Shown one piece after another: positions 1-6,680 of a stretch of DNA of 29,215 nucleotides. The DNA is from a virus. Every line of letters starts with the position of its first letter. The stretch's first letter is position 1. The stretch covers positions 1-29,215 of the IMG/VR virus record IMGVR_UViG_3300032213_001083; one strand, given 5' to 3'. A program made the position numbers and the translations under genes. The notes beneath the pieces were generated by a model that saw only the letters and a program-made list of their open reading frames with translations, searched no databases and had not been told where the DNA came from.

Positions 1-121
1 AAAACAAGCCTCTCTTATTGCAGTTGATGAGATAATAAAAACATTTGATTGCACAACCCCACAAAGTATTGAATATTGGGAACAAGTAAAACACGAACTA
101 ACTAAACAACAAGAACAATGA
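1..121 (+). CDS. Small 'IAVDEI' family protein, 3' part (gene crosses the contig ends)
   Basis: This is the 3' portion of a gene that starts at 29084 and runs over the end of the linearised contig; base 1 is the third base of a codon and the stop is TGA 119-121. Joined across the 43-bp terminal repeat it encodes about 69 residues with the core ASLIAVDEIIKT and the tail EYWEQVKHELTKQQEQ. The protein at 368-562 has the same layout (IIAVDEIMK ... FWLQVKHE), so the two are paralogues. Proteins with IAVDEI and a W..VK.E tail are common in Bacteroidota phages and have no known function. The stop overlaps the next start as ATGA. Confidence 0.75.
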   Translation, partial: KQASLIAVDEIIKTFDCTTPQSIEYWEQVKHELTKQQEQ

Positions 122-207
122 AAGCAGTAGTTATATTTTTAGTAATAGTTTGGATAGTTTGGGTATTTTGTATTCATTTTATAAAAGATGAAGACCATAA
201 CCTTTAA
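118..207 (+). CDS. Small single-pass membrane protein (29 aa)
   Basis: The product starts MKAVVIFLVIVWIVWVFC, one hydrophobic helix, followed by a short charged tail (KDEDHNL). The ATG overlaps the stop of the preceding gene (ATGA) and lies behind the repeated AAACAACAAGAACA leader. There is no recognisable family. Small membrane peptides like this are frequent in phage early regions. The coupled start is the main support for it being real. Confidence 0.5.
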   Translation: MKAVVIFLVIVWIVWVFCIHFIKDEDHNL

Positions 208-218
208 ATTAGAATAAG

Positions 219-371
219 ATGAAGATAATACACCTAATTAATGATACATACCAAGTAGTAAATGAAGATGAAAATATATTTTACTTTCAAGGTAGCAAAG
301 AAGATTGTATGAGATATTACTTAAAGCAAGAACTAATTAAAAACGGAATAATTAAAAAACAATACCAATGA
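219..371 (+). CDS. Hypothetical small protein (50 aa)
   Basis: The reading frame begins MKIIHLINDTYQVVNEDENI and ends KNGIIKKQYQ. It is an acidic and lysine-rich soluble protein with no family I recognise. Its TGA overlaps the ATG of the next gene (ATGA at 368-371), the same coupling seen throughout this region, which supports translation. The start follows an A-rich stretch without a Shine-Dalgarno site. Confidence 0.55.
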   Translation: MKIIHLINDTYQVVNEDENIFYFQGSKEDCMRYYLKQELIKNGIIKKQYQ

Positions 372-562
372 CTCCAAAAGAAAAAGCAAGAGAAATATTT
401 GATAAATATTGGCTATTTTTTGTTAAGGATACTGACGCAATGGGAATACATAATCTTACAAAACAATGTGCAATTATTGCAGTTGATGAGATAATGAAAC
501 TTCTTCCAATATCAAATAGAGATTTTTGGCTACAAGTAAAACACGAAGTAAATAATATTTAA
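368..562 (+). CDS. Small 'IAVDEI' family protein, paralogue of the junction gene (64 aa)
   Basis: The protein starts MTPKEKAREIFDKYW, has the core QCAIIAVDEIMKLLP near residues 33-47 and ends FWLQVKHEVNNI. It is a clear paralogue of the gene that crosses the contig ends. The DNA shares runs of about 22 nt (475-496 with 16-37) and 16 nt (ACAAGTAAAACACGAA), suggesting recent duplication. The family is widespread in Bacteroidota phages and of unknown function. It is probably a small helical protein of the early region. Confidence 0.75.
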   Translation: MTPKEKAREIFDKYWLFFVKDTDAMGIHNLTKQCAIIAVDEIMKLLPISNRDFWLQVKHEVNNI

Positions 563-578
563 ACAACAAGAACAATGA
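560..578 (+). repeat. Start-coupling cassette, copy 2
   Basis: TAAACAACAAGAACAATGA is found identically at 103-121, 560-578, 813-831 and 29069-29087. In each case the ATG in the last four bases is the start of a small gene. In this copy the leading TAA is the stop of the upstream gene. It works as a portable leader/start element lacking a Shine-Dalgarno site, as expected for Bacteroidota. Confidence 0.8.
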
Positions 579-772
579 ACATAAAACAAAGTGAAATTTC
601 AGATGATTATCAAGTTGGTGATGTCTGCATATTTAGAAAAGTAGAAGAAGGACACCCAAGAGTATTTACAACGCATAAAGTTGATATGGATTATGGTGTT
701 GTTTATTACTACAAACTTGATGGTGTTGAAGAAAGCATCGGAACAAGTTACATAAACAAAATTAACATTTAA
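575..772 (+). CDS. Hypothetical protein (65 aa)
   Basis: The frame encodes an acidic, tyrosine-rich protein (MNIKQSEISDDYQVGDVCIF ... YYYKLDGVEESIGTSYINK). The pattern YQVGDVCIFRK resembles a small beta-barrel of the type seen in many phage accessory proteins, but I cannot assign a family. The ATG is at the end of a copy of the TAAACAACAAGAACAATGA cassette (560-578), which supports this start. Confidence 0.6.
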   Translation: MNIKQSEISDDYQVGDVCIFRKVEEGHPRVFTTHKVDMDYGVVYYYKLDGVEESIGTSYINKINI

Positions 773-804
773 ATCAAAATAATCATATTGTTGGAGTCAA
801 CAAA

Positions 805-831
805 ATGATAACTAAACAACAAGAACAATGA
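805..831 (+). CDS. Mini-ORF MITKQQEQ coupled to next gene
   Basis: Eight codons (MITKQQEQ) ending in TGA that overlaps the next ATG as ATGA. The same eight-codon ORF recurs exactly at 29061-29087. The last six codons also form the C-terminus of the junction-crossing gene at 103-121. Exact recurrence suggests a translated leader that delivers ribosomes to the next start, or a relic of gene duplication. It is not likely to encode a functional protein. Confidence 0.4.
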   Translation: MITKQQEQ

Positions 832-932
832 AAGAGAAAATATACGCAATCATCACTCTGATTTTCATGGCAATATCATTGACATTGGTTGGTACCGCCA
901 TCGCATCGCAGATATTTAAGGGAGCTTTCTAA
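828..932 (+). CDS. Small single-pass membrane protein (34 aa)
   Basis: The product starts MKEKIYAIITLIFMAISLTL and continues VGTAIASQIFKGAF, one hydrophobic helix from about residue 6 to 27. The ATG overlaps the stop of the MITKQQEQ mini-ORF. No family is recognised. The positive N-terminus and single helix suggest an inner-membrane peptide. Confidence 0.5.
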   Translation: MKEKIYAIITLIFMAISLTLVGTAIASQIFKGAF

Positions 933-955
933 ATAGTAACTTACCAAATAGTAAC
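931..955 (+). repeat. Direct repeat AAATAGTAAC x2 upstream of the ssDNA-binding gene
   Basis: AAATAGTAAC occurs at 931-940 and 946-955, 15 bp apart start to start, in the short gap before the gene at 971. It could be an operator or a local duplication. Nothing else in the gap explains it. Confidence 0.4.
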
Positions 956-970
956 ATAAACAAATCAAAT

Positions 971-1273
971 ATGGAATTAACAGTAAAAGGCATAATCAAG
1001 ATGATTGAGCCAATCAAACAAGTCAGTGACAAATTCTCAGTGAGAATGTTTGTCCTAACCGTAGCCAATGGAGAGTATCCTCAGGACATCTCATTCCAAT
1101 TAGCTCAAGACAAATGCAAGATGTTGGACCACTACACTCCAGGAATTGAAATCACAGTGAAATTCAATCTGAGAGGACGTGAATACAATGGGAAGTATTA
1201 CAATACTTTGGATGTGTGGAATATTAACTCAATGCCAGTAGTTGATGAGAGCTTTGACGATTCACCTTTCTGA
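971..1273 (+). CDS. ssDNA-binding OB-fold protein (DUF3127-like)
   Basis: The 100-residue product begins MELTVKGIIKMIEPIKQVS and contains FSVRMFVLTVANGEYPQDIS and VKFNLRGREYNGKYYNTLDV. These match the DUF3127 family, an OB-fold found in Bacteroidota and their phages and thought to bind single-stranded DNA. The C-terminus is VDESFDDSPF, which resembles the acidic tip ending in PF by which bacterial SSB recruits partner proteins. It probably coats ssDNA during replication and recombination together with the ERF protein, exonuclease and primase-helicase encoded at the other end of the window. The 3' end overlaps the next reading frame. Confidence 0.8.
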   Translation: MELTVKGIIKMIEPIKQVSDKFSVRMFVLTVANGEYPQDISFQLAQDKCKMLDHYTPGIEITVKFNLRGREYNGKYYNTLDVWNINSMPVVDESFDDSPF

Positions 1274-1454
1274 GGGAGAAACAATTCGTGACTTCATCGA
1301 TATGGAGGTGAGGTCACGCGTATCCAAGAGATACAAATTAGCTCATATTGCTGAGGATATGGGAATCACTTATCTTCAATTGTGGAGATTCTTGAAAGGA
1401 TATCCGGTGAATGAGGATTTTTACATCAAATTTTTCAAGTATTATGAGAGATAG
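1242..1454 (+). CDS. Small HTH DNA-binding protein
   Basis: Residues 31-53 (YKLAHIAEDMGITYLQLWRF and following) form a helix-turn-helix, the second helix being YLQLWRFLK. The stated start overlaps the ssDNA-binding gene by 32 bp; a shorter form could start at the ATG 1302, but the upstream residues read naturally as part of the protein. Such small HTH proteins are often regulators in phage early regions. It has no strong sign of being a lysogeny repressor. Confidence 0.55.
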   Translation: MMRALTIHLSEGETIRDFIDMEVRSRVSKRYKLAHIAEDMGITYLQLWRFLKGYPVNEDFYIKFFKYYER

Positions 1455-1638
1455 ATACTTCATTGCTTATGTTGGGACCAAGAATGAGGAGCCACATATG
1501 ATCATCAACCGATTTCAAGATGTGTTTGATGGAATGAATGTCAATTATTGCATCGTTCTGACAATGGAAGATGATGAGGTATATATCGATGAAGTGGATG
1601 CAGCTGCATTCGAGGAAGTCAAATGTCAAATGAATTGA
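1444..1638 (+). CDS. Hypothetical protein (64 aa)
   Basis: I place the start at ATG 1444 (MRDRYFIAYVGTKNEEPHMI), which overlaps the previous gene by 11 bp, rather than at 1411, because the protein then begins at a natural hydrophobic strand. The product is acidic with a C-terminal half rich in D/E (MEDDEVYIDEVDAAAFEEV). No family is recognised. Confidence 0.55.
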   Translation: MRDRYFIAYVGTKNEEPHMIINRFQDVFDGMNVNYCIVLTMEDDEVYIDEVDAAAFEEVKCQMN

Positions 1639-1639
1639 G

Positions 1640-1834
1640 ATGAAAAATCAACAAATAGATCCAATCCTAATGAAGCTCATGACCAAGTATTATGAGCGGT
1701 CCGAGATGGGAATCAAGAAATATGGTACAACATTGGAGAATAATTCGTTACCTTTGATGGAATGGTTGAATCATCTCCAGGAAGAGTTGATGGATGCCAC
1801 ACTTTACATTGAGAAATTAAAGCAAGAGATATGA
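1640..1834 (+). CDS. MazG-like phage protein (64 aa)
   Basis: The product contains YYERSEMGIKKYGTTLENN and MEWLNHLQEELMDATLYIEK. The helix with EWLNHLQEELMDA, acidic residues spaced E-E-D, resembles the metal-binding helices of all-alpha MazG-type NTP pyrophosphatases. Short phage proteins of this form are widespread and uncharacterised. The length is about that of one half of a MazG domain, so enzyme activity is uncertain. It might trim nucleotide pools or be a truncated relative. The stop overlaps the next ATG (ATGA 1831-1834). Confidence 0.55.
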   Translation: MKNQQIDPILMKLMTKYYERSEMGIKKYGTTLENNSLPLMEWLNHLQEELMDATLYIEKLKQEI

Positions 1835-2079
1835 GTTATTTAGCTTCACTAGCACTCAGTTGGTTCCTGGTATCATTCGAGCCACTGCAAATGATATGGG
1901 ATAACATCGCGGTGCGAATCCGACCGAATCACTTGTTCAACTACATCCATTCAGCTCTTGGTTGTTGGAAGTGCATGAGCTTGTGGTCCACATGGATCAT
2001 CACTGGTGACTTTATCCAAGCAACCATCGTTTCGTTTATTGCGTTTATAATTGAGGAATGTTTAGCGAAGCTGAAGTAA
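1831..2079 (+). CDS. Membrane protein with CxxC (82 aa)
   Basis: Hydrophobic segments lie at about residues 4-20 and 60-76. Between them is a conserved-looking GCWKCMSLW with C45 and C48, a pattern seen in small membrane proteins of Bacteroidota phages and of unknown role. The start is ATGA-coupled to the MazG-like gene, and the 3' end overlaps the next gene by 22 bp. Sorting to the inner membrane is inferred from the helices only. Confidence 0.6.
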   Translation: MSYLASLALSWFLVSFEPLQMIWDNIAVRIRPNHLFNYIHSALGCWKCMSLWSTWIITGDFIQATIVSFIAFIIEECLAKLK

Positions 2080-2261
2080 AATATATCAATGAGATTGTCA
2101 CGTCAAGTGATGCGTCTAAGTATGCCAAAATCACGTTGATATCACTGTACAAGATATACGATAAACACACTGGAGAGAAGACAACCGATTGCTTTTGTGC
2201 CAGGACAGTGAGGAAGATATATTATAAGCAATTCATCGAATGGTATGAAGCGAACACTTGA
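2058..2261 (+). CDS. Hypothetical protein (67 aa)
   Basis: The product starts MFSEAEVKYINEIVTSSDAS and holds DCFCARTVRKIYYKQFIEWY. It is helical and charged with a CxC in the middle. The layout (short helical protein with a Cys pair just before a sigma-like gene) recurs in Bacteroidota phages as I remember them, but no function is known. It overlaps both neighbours by 17-22 bp, consistent with tight coupling. Confidence 0.5.
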   Translation: MFSEAEVKYINEIVTSSDASKYAKITLISLYKIYDKHTGEKTTDCFCARTVRKIYYKQFIEWYEANT

Positions 2262-2784
2262 CCGATATATCTCAAGGCACTATGATGAGGTGAGGAGTTA
2301 CACTGAGTATTTCCTCACTAAATTCAAGGCCAAGATGAGTGCTGATGTAGTCATCAACAATAGCTATCTTTATGTGGCTGAGATAAGTGATGATACAAAG
2401 GATGAAAATAAGGTCAAGAGCTACTTATTGAATACGATTAAAAAGCAAATATTGTGGTCCACTTCAATCAGTCATATCGAGGAGAGAGTCAATGCCAATG
2501 AGCTTGATATTCCAAATGACTGCGATGATGATGAGGATTTGAATCACAAGATACAGCAAGAGAAGAAATATCACGACCACAAATCGTGCATTGAGATATA
2601 CAAGAGAGAGATGAAGGACAGAATCAAGGTCATAATCTTTCAAGCATATTATGAGAAGGGATACAACACCGCCAGGTCAATGGCCAAATACTTTGACATT
2701 CCGGTGACATCGGCTCATTATTACATTAGGGACATTAAACACGATCTAAATAGGATAAAAAATGAGAATCAAGGAGGAATATAA
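2245..2784 (+). CDS. Sigma-70/ECF-like RNA polymerase sigma factor
   Basis: The 179-residue protein has the build of a small ECF-type sigma factor. Residues about 15-75 look like region 2 (ADVVINNSYLYVAEI followed by KVKSYLLNTIKKQILW, matching the usual '.DVVQ.vyl...' and 'v.sYL....rn...' helices). An acidic linker follows at 87-100 (DIPNDCDDDEDL). Residues 125-175 resemble region 4 with a helix-turn-helix (NTARSMAKYFDIPVTSAHYY). It would direct host RNA polymerase to phage promoters. The only candidate phage-specific element I see is TTAATATAT before four late genes. The gene sits at the end of the early string, immediately before terminase, a sensible place for a late activator. A general HTH protein remains possible. 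Confidence 0.6.
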   Translation: MKRTLDRYISRHYDEVRSYTEYFLTKFKAKMSADVVINNSYLYVAEISDDTKDENKVKSYLLNTIKKQILWSTSISHIEERVNANELDIPNDCDDDEDLNHKIQQEKKYHDHKSCIEIYKREMKDRIKVIIFQAYYEKGYNTARSMAKYFDIPVTSAHYYIRDIKHDLNRIKNENQGGI

Positions 2785-3061
2785 AGGGAAAACTATTGTC
2801 AAACACGCAACAGTTAGAAACATAACCGTTGTTGTTGATAATATAGATGTATCAAAGTACAAATATTATGTGTCAATTGGCATGGGATATTTATTTGAGG
2901 ATGAATCAGAAACAACAACCGCACCTGAGCAATGCATCAAGTATGAAGGCATCGAGCAGGAAGTGGAACAAACAACAATAAGTGATGCCAAATCCAAGAC
3001 AAAACGAACAAAAAGAAGAGTATCTCCAAAGGTGCATGGCGGACTCGGAGAGTCAGAATAG
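2762..3061 (+). CDS. Hypothetical protein (99 aa)
   Basis: The N-terminal 55 residues form a probable beta-rich domain (GKTIVKHATVRNITVVVDNI ... YYVSIGMGYLF). The C-terminal 40 residues are charged and likely disordered, ending in KSKTKRTKRRVSPKV. It overlaps the sigma-like gene by 23 bp and the HAD gene by about 77 bp in another frame, an unusually long overlap. No family is recognised. It may be a small virion or packaging accessory because of its place before terminase. Confidence 0.5.
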   Translation: MRIKEEYKGKTIVKHATVRNITVVVDNIDVSKYKYYVSIGMGYLFEDESETTTAPEQCIKYEGIEQEVEQTTISDAKSKTKRTKRRVSPKVHGGLGESE

Positions 3062-3452
3062 TTTTCCCGATGAAGCTCAGCGATATGCTGTGTGCGAATC
3101 GAAATGGGAGGAATCCAAGATGACTGCATTGGAGAAATATAATCGAGCATTTGCGGAGCCAAAACGCATCTCATTTGATTATGATGAAACATTGACTCAA
3201 GCCAAGGAGATTGCAAGGAATTGGATTCGTAAAGGAGCTGAGGTATATATCATCTCGGCAAGACATGATAAAAAAGGCATGATGAAAACTGCTCAAGAAT
3301 TAGGGATACCAGCATCAAGAGTTTATGCTACTGGAAGCAATAAGAGCAAGATTGAGATAATTCAGAAATTGAAGATTGACAAACACTATGATAACAATCC
3401 GGATGTCATCAAGCAGATTGGTGTCCGAGGCGAATTATGGATAAATAAATAG
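2985..3452 (+). CDS. HAD-like phosphatase domain with N-terminal phage Cys motif
   Basis: I start at ATG 2985 (MPNPRQNEQKEEYLQRCMAD); a GTG lies just before it. Residues 1-45 carry CMAD..SQNSFPDEAQRYAVCESKW, a short motif with two Cys that I associate with phage head-maturation and portal-linked proteins in Bacteroidota. Residues 62-155 form a HAD-like domain: motif I SFDYDETLT with D65 and D67, motif II S91 (IISAR), a lysine at 120 or 122, and motif IV HYDNNPD (D136, D140). Such domains hydrolyse phosphate esters, for example nucleotides or polynucleotide ends. It lies directly before terminase. The substrate is unknown. Confidence 0.7.
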   Translation: MPNPRQNEQKEEYLQRCMADSESQNSFPDEAQRYAVCESKWEESKMTALEKYNRAFAEPKRISFDYDETLTQAKEIARNWIRKGAEVYIISARHDKKGMMKTAQELGIPASRVYATGSNKSKIEIIQKLKIDKHYDNNPDVIKQIGVRGELWINK

Positions 3453-3454
3453 AT

Positions 3455-3883
3455 ATGGGAAGACCACGCAACTTTGAAACACCGGAGGATTTATATGAGC
3501 TATTCGAGAAGTATCGGAAGCACGTTAAAGAGAATCCAAGATATCAATATTCATTGAGTAACAAAACTGGGAAAGCTGAGCCTATTCCATTGGAAGCTCC
3601 ATTGACTTTGAGTGGATTCAGAGTATTTTGCCACGATCACTCTTTGGTTGTGCAGGATTATTTTGCGAATAGTGGAGGGAATTATTCGGCATTCTCGACA
3701 ATCTGCTCACGTATAAGCGACGAAATTCGCAACGATCAAATTGCCGGAGGGATGGTTGGACAATACAATGCGTCCATCACTCAACGCTTAAATGGACTCA
3801 CCGAGAAGTCGGACATCACGACCAATGGAAAGGACATCAACGAAATCAAGGTGAACATCATCAAACCGGATGGAGATAAATAG
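3455..3883 (+). CDS. terS: Terminase small subunit
   Basis: The product begins MGRPRNFETPEDLYELFEKY and contains PLTLSGFRVFCHD and DQIAGGMVGQYNASITQRL followed by NGLTEKSDI. These are hallmarks of the small terminase family of Bacteroidota phages, in which an N-terminal helix-turn-helix region recognises the packaging site and a C-terminal part contacts the large subunit. At 142 residues it is of usual length. It overlaps the large subunit gene by 14 bp. Together they select and cut concatemeric DNA and drive it into proheads. Confidence 0.88.
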   Translation: MGRPRNFETPEDLYELFEKYRKHVKENPRYQYSLSNKTGKAEPIPLEAPLTLSGFRVFCHDHSLVVQDYFANSGGNYSAFSTICSRISDEIRNDQIAGGMVGQYNASITQRLNGLTEKSDITTNGKDINEIKVNIIKPDGDK

Positions 3884-5021
3884 CACCGTAATCTTTGAGA
3901 AGAACTACGAAGCTCTCCAGGATAAGGATGTACGTTTTATAATAAATGAGGGAGGAAGTAGGTCATCTAAGACATATTCCCTTTGTCAAATGATAATTGT
4001 CTATTCTCTCCAAAATAGGGGGAAGGTAACCTCTATTATCCGAAAAACTTTCCCGGCTCTCAGAGCAACAGTCATGAGGGATTTCCTTGAGATTATCAAA
4101 ATGATGGATCTATATGACATCAATGCTCACAATAAGAGTGAACACATCTACACATTCCCGAATGGAAGCATCGTGGAGTTCTTCTCAGTGGATGACGAAC
4201 AAAAGATACGAGGAAGGAAGAGGGACCTCGCATGGTGTAATGAGGCCAATGAACTATTCTATGATGACTTCACTCAGCTCAACATGAGGACTGAATGGAA
4301 GCTCATATTCGACTACAATCCAAGTGAATCAGCATCCTGGTTGTATGAGCTACCGAAGGAGGAGAGTATCCTCATCAAATCAACGTACCGTGACAATCCA
4401 TTCCTTCCGGATTCCATCCGTAGACAAATCGAGGACCTCAAGAGAACGGATGAGTCACTGTATCAAATTTATGCACTCGGAGAGAAGGCAATCAGTAAGA
4501 GCAACATATATTCCAATTGGACCTTCGTGAAGCATAGACCTGCTAGATTTGTGAACTATGTCTATGGCCTTGACTTCGGTTACAATCACCCCACTGCTCT
4601 CATGCGAGTGTATTGGTGCGAGGATGACATCTACATCGAGCCGGTGATATACGAGAGCTACCTCACCACCACCAACCTCATCGAGAAATGTGAGCAACTT
4701 GGAGTGGAGAAACACATCACGATCGTGGCCGATTACGCACGACCGGAGATAATCGCGGAGATGAACAATGCAGGGTATGATGTTCAGAACGCGAACAAGG
4801 TTGTGAAGAAAGGCATCGACAATATCAAGACCTTCGGAGTGTTCTGCGAGGATGAGTCCAGGATTAAGAAGGAATATGAGAATTATAAGTGGAAGAAGAT
4901 TGGTGACCAAATCACTGATGAGCCGGTGAAGCTATGGGATGATGCCATGGATGCGGTGCGATATGCCGGTACTTATATCCGAAAGGAATACTATACCGAT
5001 GACAGTTACTTCGCCTTCTAA
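3870..5021 (+). CDS. terL: Terminase large subunit (PBSX-like)
   Basis: This is the packaging ATPase and nuclease. The Walker A motif is GGSRSSKT at residues 28-35 (K34). The Walker B region is LAWCNEAN at 120-127 with catalytic E125. The C-terminal RNase-H-like nuclease has D235 (YGLDFGYNHP), D288 (VADYARPE) and the acidic cluster WDDAMDAVRYA at 356-366. The length (383 aa) is in the short range for this family, and the start overlaps the small subunit gene. The gene is intact. The next gene is preceded by a TTAATATAT element, so terminase probably belongs to the previous transcription unit. Confidence 0.93.
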   Translation: MEINSTVIFEKNYEALQDKDVRFIINEGGSRSSKTYSLCQMIIVYSLQNRGKVTSIIRKTFPALRATVMRDFLEIIKMMDLYDINAHNKSEHIYTFPNGSIVEFFSVDDEQKIRGRKRDLAWCNEANELFYDDFTQLNMRTEWKLIFDYNPSESASWLYELPKEESILIKSTYRDNPFLPDSIRRQIEDLKRTDESLYQIYALGEKAISKSNIYSNWTFVKHRPARFVNYVYGLDFGYNHPTALMRVYWCEDDIYIEPVIYESYLTTTNLIEKCEQLGVEKHITIVADYARPEIIAEMNNAGYDVQNANKVVKKGIDNIKTFGVFCEDESRIKKEYENYKWKKIGDQITDEPVKLWDDAMDAVRYAGTYIRKEYYTDDSYFAF

Positions 5022-5039
5022 ACAAAAGAGGTATTTTTG

Positions 5040-5048
5040 TTAATATAT
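5040..5048 (+). promoter_or_regulatory. Late start/promoter element TTAATATAT, site A
   Basis: The 9-mer TTAATATAT ends 2 nt before ATG 5051 and is preceded by a T-rich run (GTATTTTTG). Identical 9-mers precede ATGs at 13601, 15304 and 17901, with 2 or 4 nt between. All four are the first genes of presumed late units. I infer a phage-specific promoter giving nearly leaderless mRNA, or a translation-start element. Confidence 0.5.
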
Positions 5049-5050
5049 AT

Positions 5051-6679
5051 ATGGCATTTAGAACAAAGAAAATATCGCAGATGGATCCGAAAGGAGCCAA
5101 CCTTGCATCGACCGATTTATTGGAGATATCTGAATTGGTTAGTGGAAGCTATGTAACCAAGTCAATCACTGGAGCTGAAATCATTTCCAGTGCGACAACG
5201 GGATACGTCCCCTACGTTGGTGCAACACAAGACCTAGAACTAGGAGCAAACGAACTATACACGGGTAAACTTTGGCTATACGATTCAGTCAATGATAACT
5301 ATGGAAGCGTTCACTTTACCGATACTGATTTTCATATCGAGGATGCGGATGGACACAAGATGCTAGTTATCGAAGATGGGTTTATGCAAATCCACAAGAC
5401 CGATACAATCCAATCCAATCTATTTACAAGCGGATTAACTGCGACACGTAACCACTATTTACCCGATGCTAGTGGAACTATTGCCTTGACTTCGGACTTG
5501 TCTAGCTACGTTCCAACGACTCGCACAATCTCAACAACCGCTCCATTGAGTGGAGGAGGTGACCTTTCAGCAAATAGAACGCTTTCGATTCCAAAGGCAA
5601 CTAATTTAGTCGATGGATATTTATCCGCTACGGATTGGACAACGTTTAATGGAAAGCAACCTACACTAGTTAGCGGAACAAACATAAAGACGGTAAATGG
5701 AACTACGATTCTAGGAAGTGGTGACTTGACTATATCTACGGGAATCACAATCGGTACGACTGCAATCACTTCGGGTACTGTTGGACGTGTATTGTTTGAA
5801 GGTACGGGAAATGTAGTAAGTGAATCGGCTAATATCACGTGGGATAATACTAATAACATATTCAATGTTACGGGTTTAATTAAAGCTACTCAAAACAATA
5901 TTTATGCTACTCACGTAGGAGCAAATATTAAAGGATTATACATTGTAAATAATTCGGATTCGGTTGTAAGAGCGGGTTTACAGTATGACGGAAATACTGC
6001 TTTTGTTGAATTAGTAGGAAGATATAATAACGGACAGACATTTTTCCGTCAAGATGGAGGTAATGGAAATATTTCATTTTTAAGAAGTGGTAGCGAATAC
6101 GGGCGTATTTTTGGAGCAACGGGGAATTGGGGCATCAACACCACCACAGACGCAGGATACAAGCTAGACGTTAATGGTACTGCGAGGGTGAGTGGAGAGT
6201 TAAGAGCGGGTAGTTTACAATTATTAACTTCTGGAAGTCCAGGCACAACGGGTCAAGGAATAACTACAACGGCAAGAAAAATATCTTTTCAATCACAAGG
6301 TGAAATTAATGTTGATGGGGCAACCACCTACCAATTACTTGGGTATGCTGATAGTCCCGTCGCTATGACTCAAAATGCTAGTGGTAGAACAATTGGTTTT
6401 CTTCAAGTAAAAGGCGGTTTCTCATCTCCAAATTTTAATAACACACAAGCTAATTTATTATGGATAAATCCGACATATAATATGTCTGGTACAGCAAATA
6501 CGGGGCAAATTTTAAGAGGTATTTATTATAATCCTACTTTAACTGATTTAACGAATGCTACACACTACGCGTTTCATTCAACAAGTGGTAGACACCGATA
6601 TGAAAATTTACCTACTTCACCAACGGGACTTGCTTCGGGTGACTTATGGAACAACTTAGGAATTTTATCAATAGTATAA
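5051..6679 (+). CDS. Tail fibre / appendage protein
   Basis: The N-terminal ~45 residues (KKISQMDPKGANLASTDLLE) match the virion-anchoring start used by several Bacteroidota phage fibres. Residues about 155-215 hold the fibre-type repeat LSGGGDLSANRTLSIPKATN and LSATDWTTFNGKQPTL. Near residue 355-385 is a shaft-type segment (GNWGINTTTDAGYKLDVNGT). The C-terminus lacks an obvious chaperone/peptidase domain. It probably trimerises and carries host-recognition function. Codon use in about 5200-6900 (many ACG, GCG and GGA codons) looks different from neighbouring genes, consistent with exchange of the receptor-binding part. It begins a late unit. Confidence 0.75.
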   Translation: MAFRTKKISQMDPKGANLASTDLLEISELVSGSYVTKSITGAEIISSATTGYVPYVGATQDLELGANELYTGKLWLYDSVNDNYGSVHFTDTDFHIEDADGHKMLVIEDGFMQIHKTDTIQSNLFTSGLTATRNHYLPDASGTIALTSDLSSYVPTTRTISTTAPLSGGGDLSANRTLSIPKATNLVDGYLSATDWTTFNGKQPTLVSGTNIKTVNGTTILGSGDLTISTGITIGTTAITSGTVGRVLFEGTGNVVSESANITWDNTNNIFNVTGLIKATQNNIYATHVGANIKGLYIVNNSDSVVRAGLQYDGNTAFVELVGRYNNGQTFFRQDGGNGNISFLRSGSEYGRIFGATGNWGINTTTDAGYKLDVNGTARVSGELRAGSLQLLTSGSPGTTGQGITTTARKISFQSQGEINVDGATTYQLLGYADSPVAMTQNASGRTIGFLQVKGGFSSPNFNNTQANLLWINPTYNMSGTANTGQILRGIYYNPTLTDLTNATHYAFHSTSGRHRYENLPTSPTGLASGDLWNNLGILSIV

Positions 6680-6680
6680 T

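Noticed and set aside
1-43. 43-bp terminal repeat as a genuine packaging direct terminal repeat
   Set aside because: It lies inside a reading frame that continues over the join, so it is more simply the assembly overlap of a circular contig.
2866-3216. Antisense ORF of 116 codons opposite the HAD gene
   Set aside because: Sense strand has two overlapping genes with clear motifs; antisense composition is unlike a protein.
4455-4910. Antisense ORF of 151 codons opposite terminase
   Set aside because: Terminase motifs are intact on the plus strand; the antisense frame shows no family or leader.
5506-5865. Antisense ORF of 119 codons opposite the fibre
   Set aside because: Valine/proline-rich shadow without start context.
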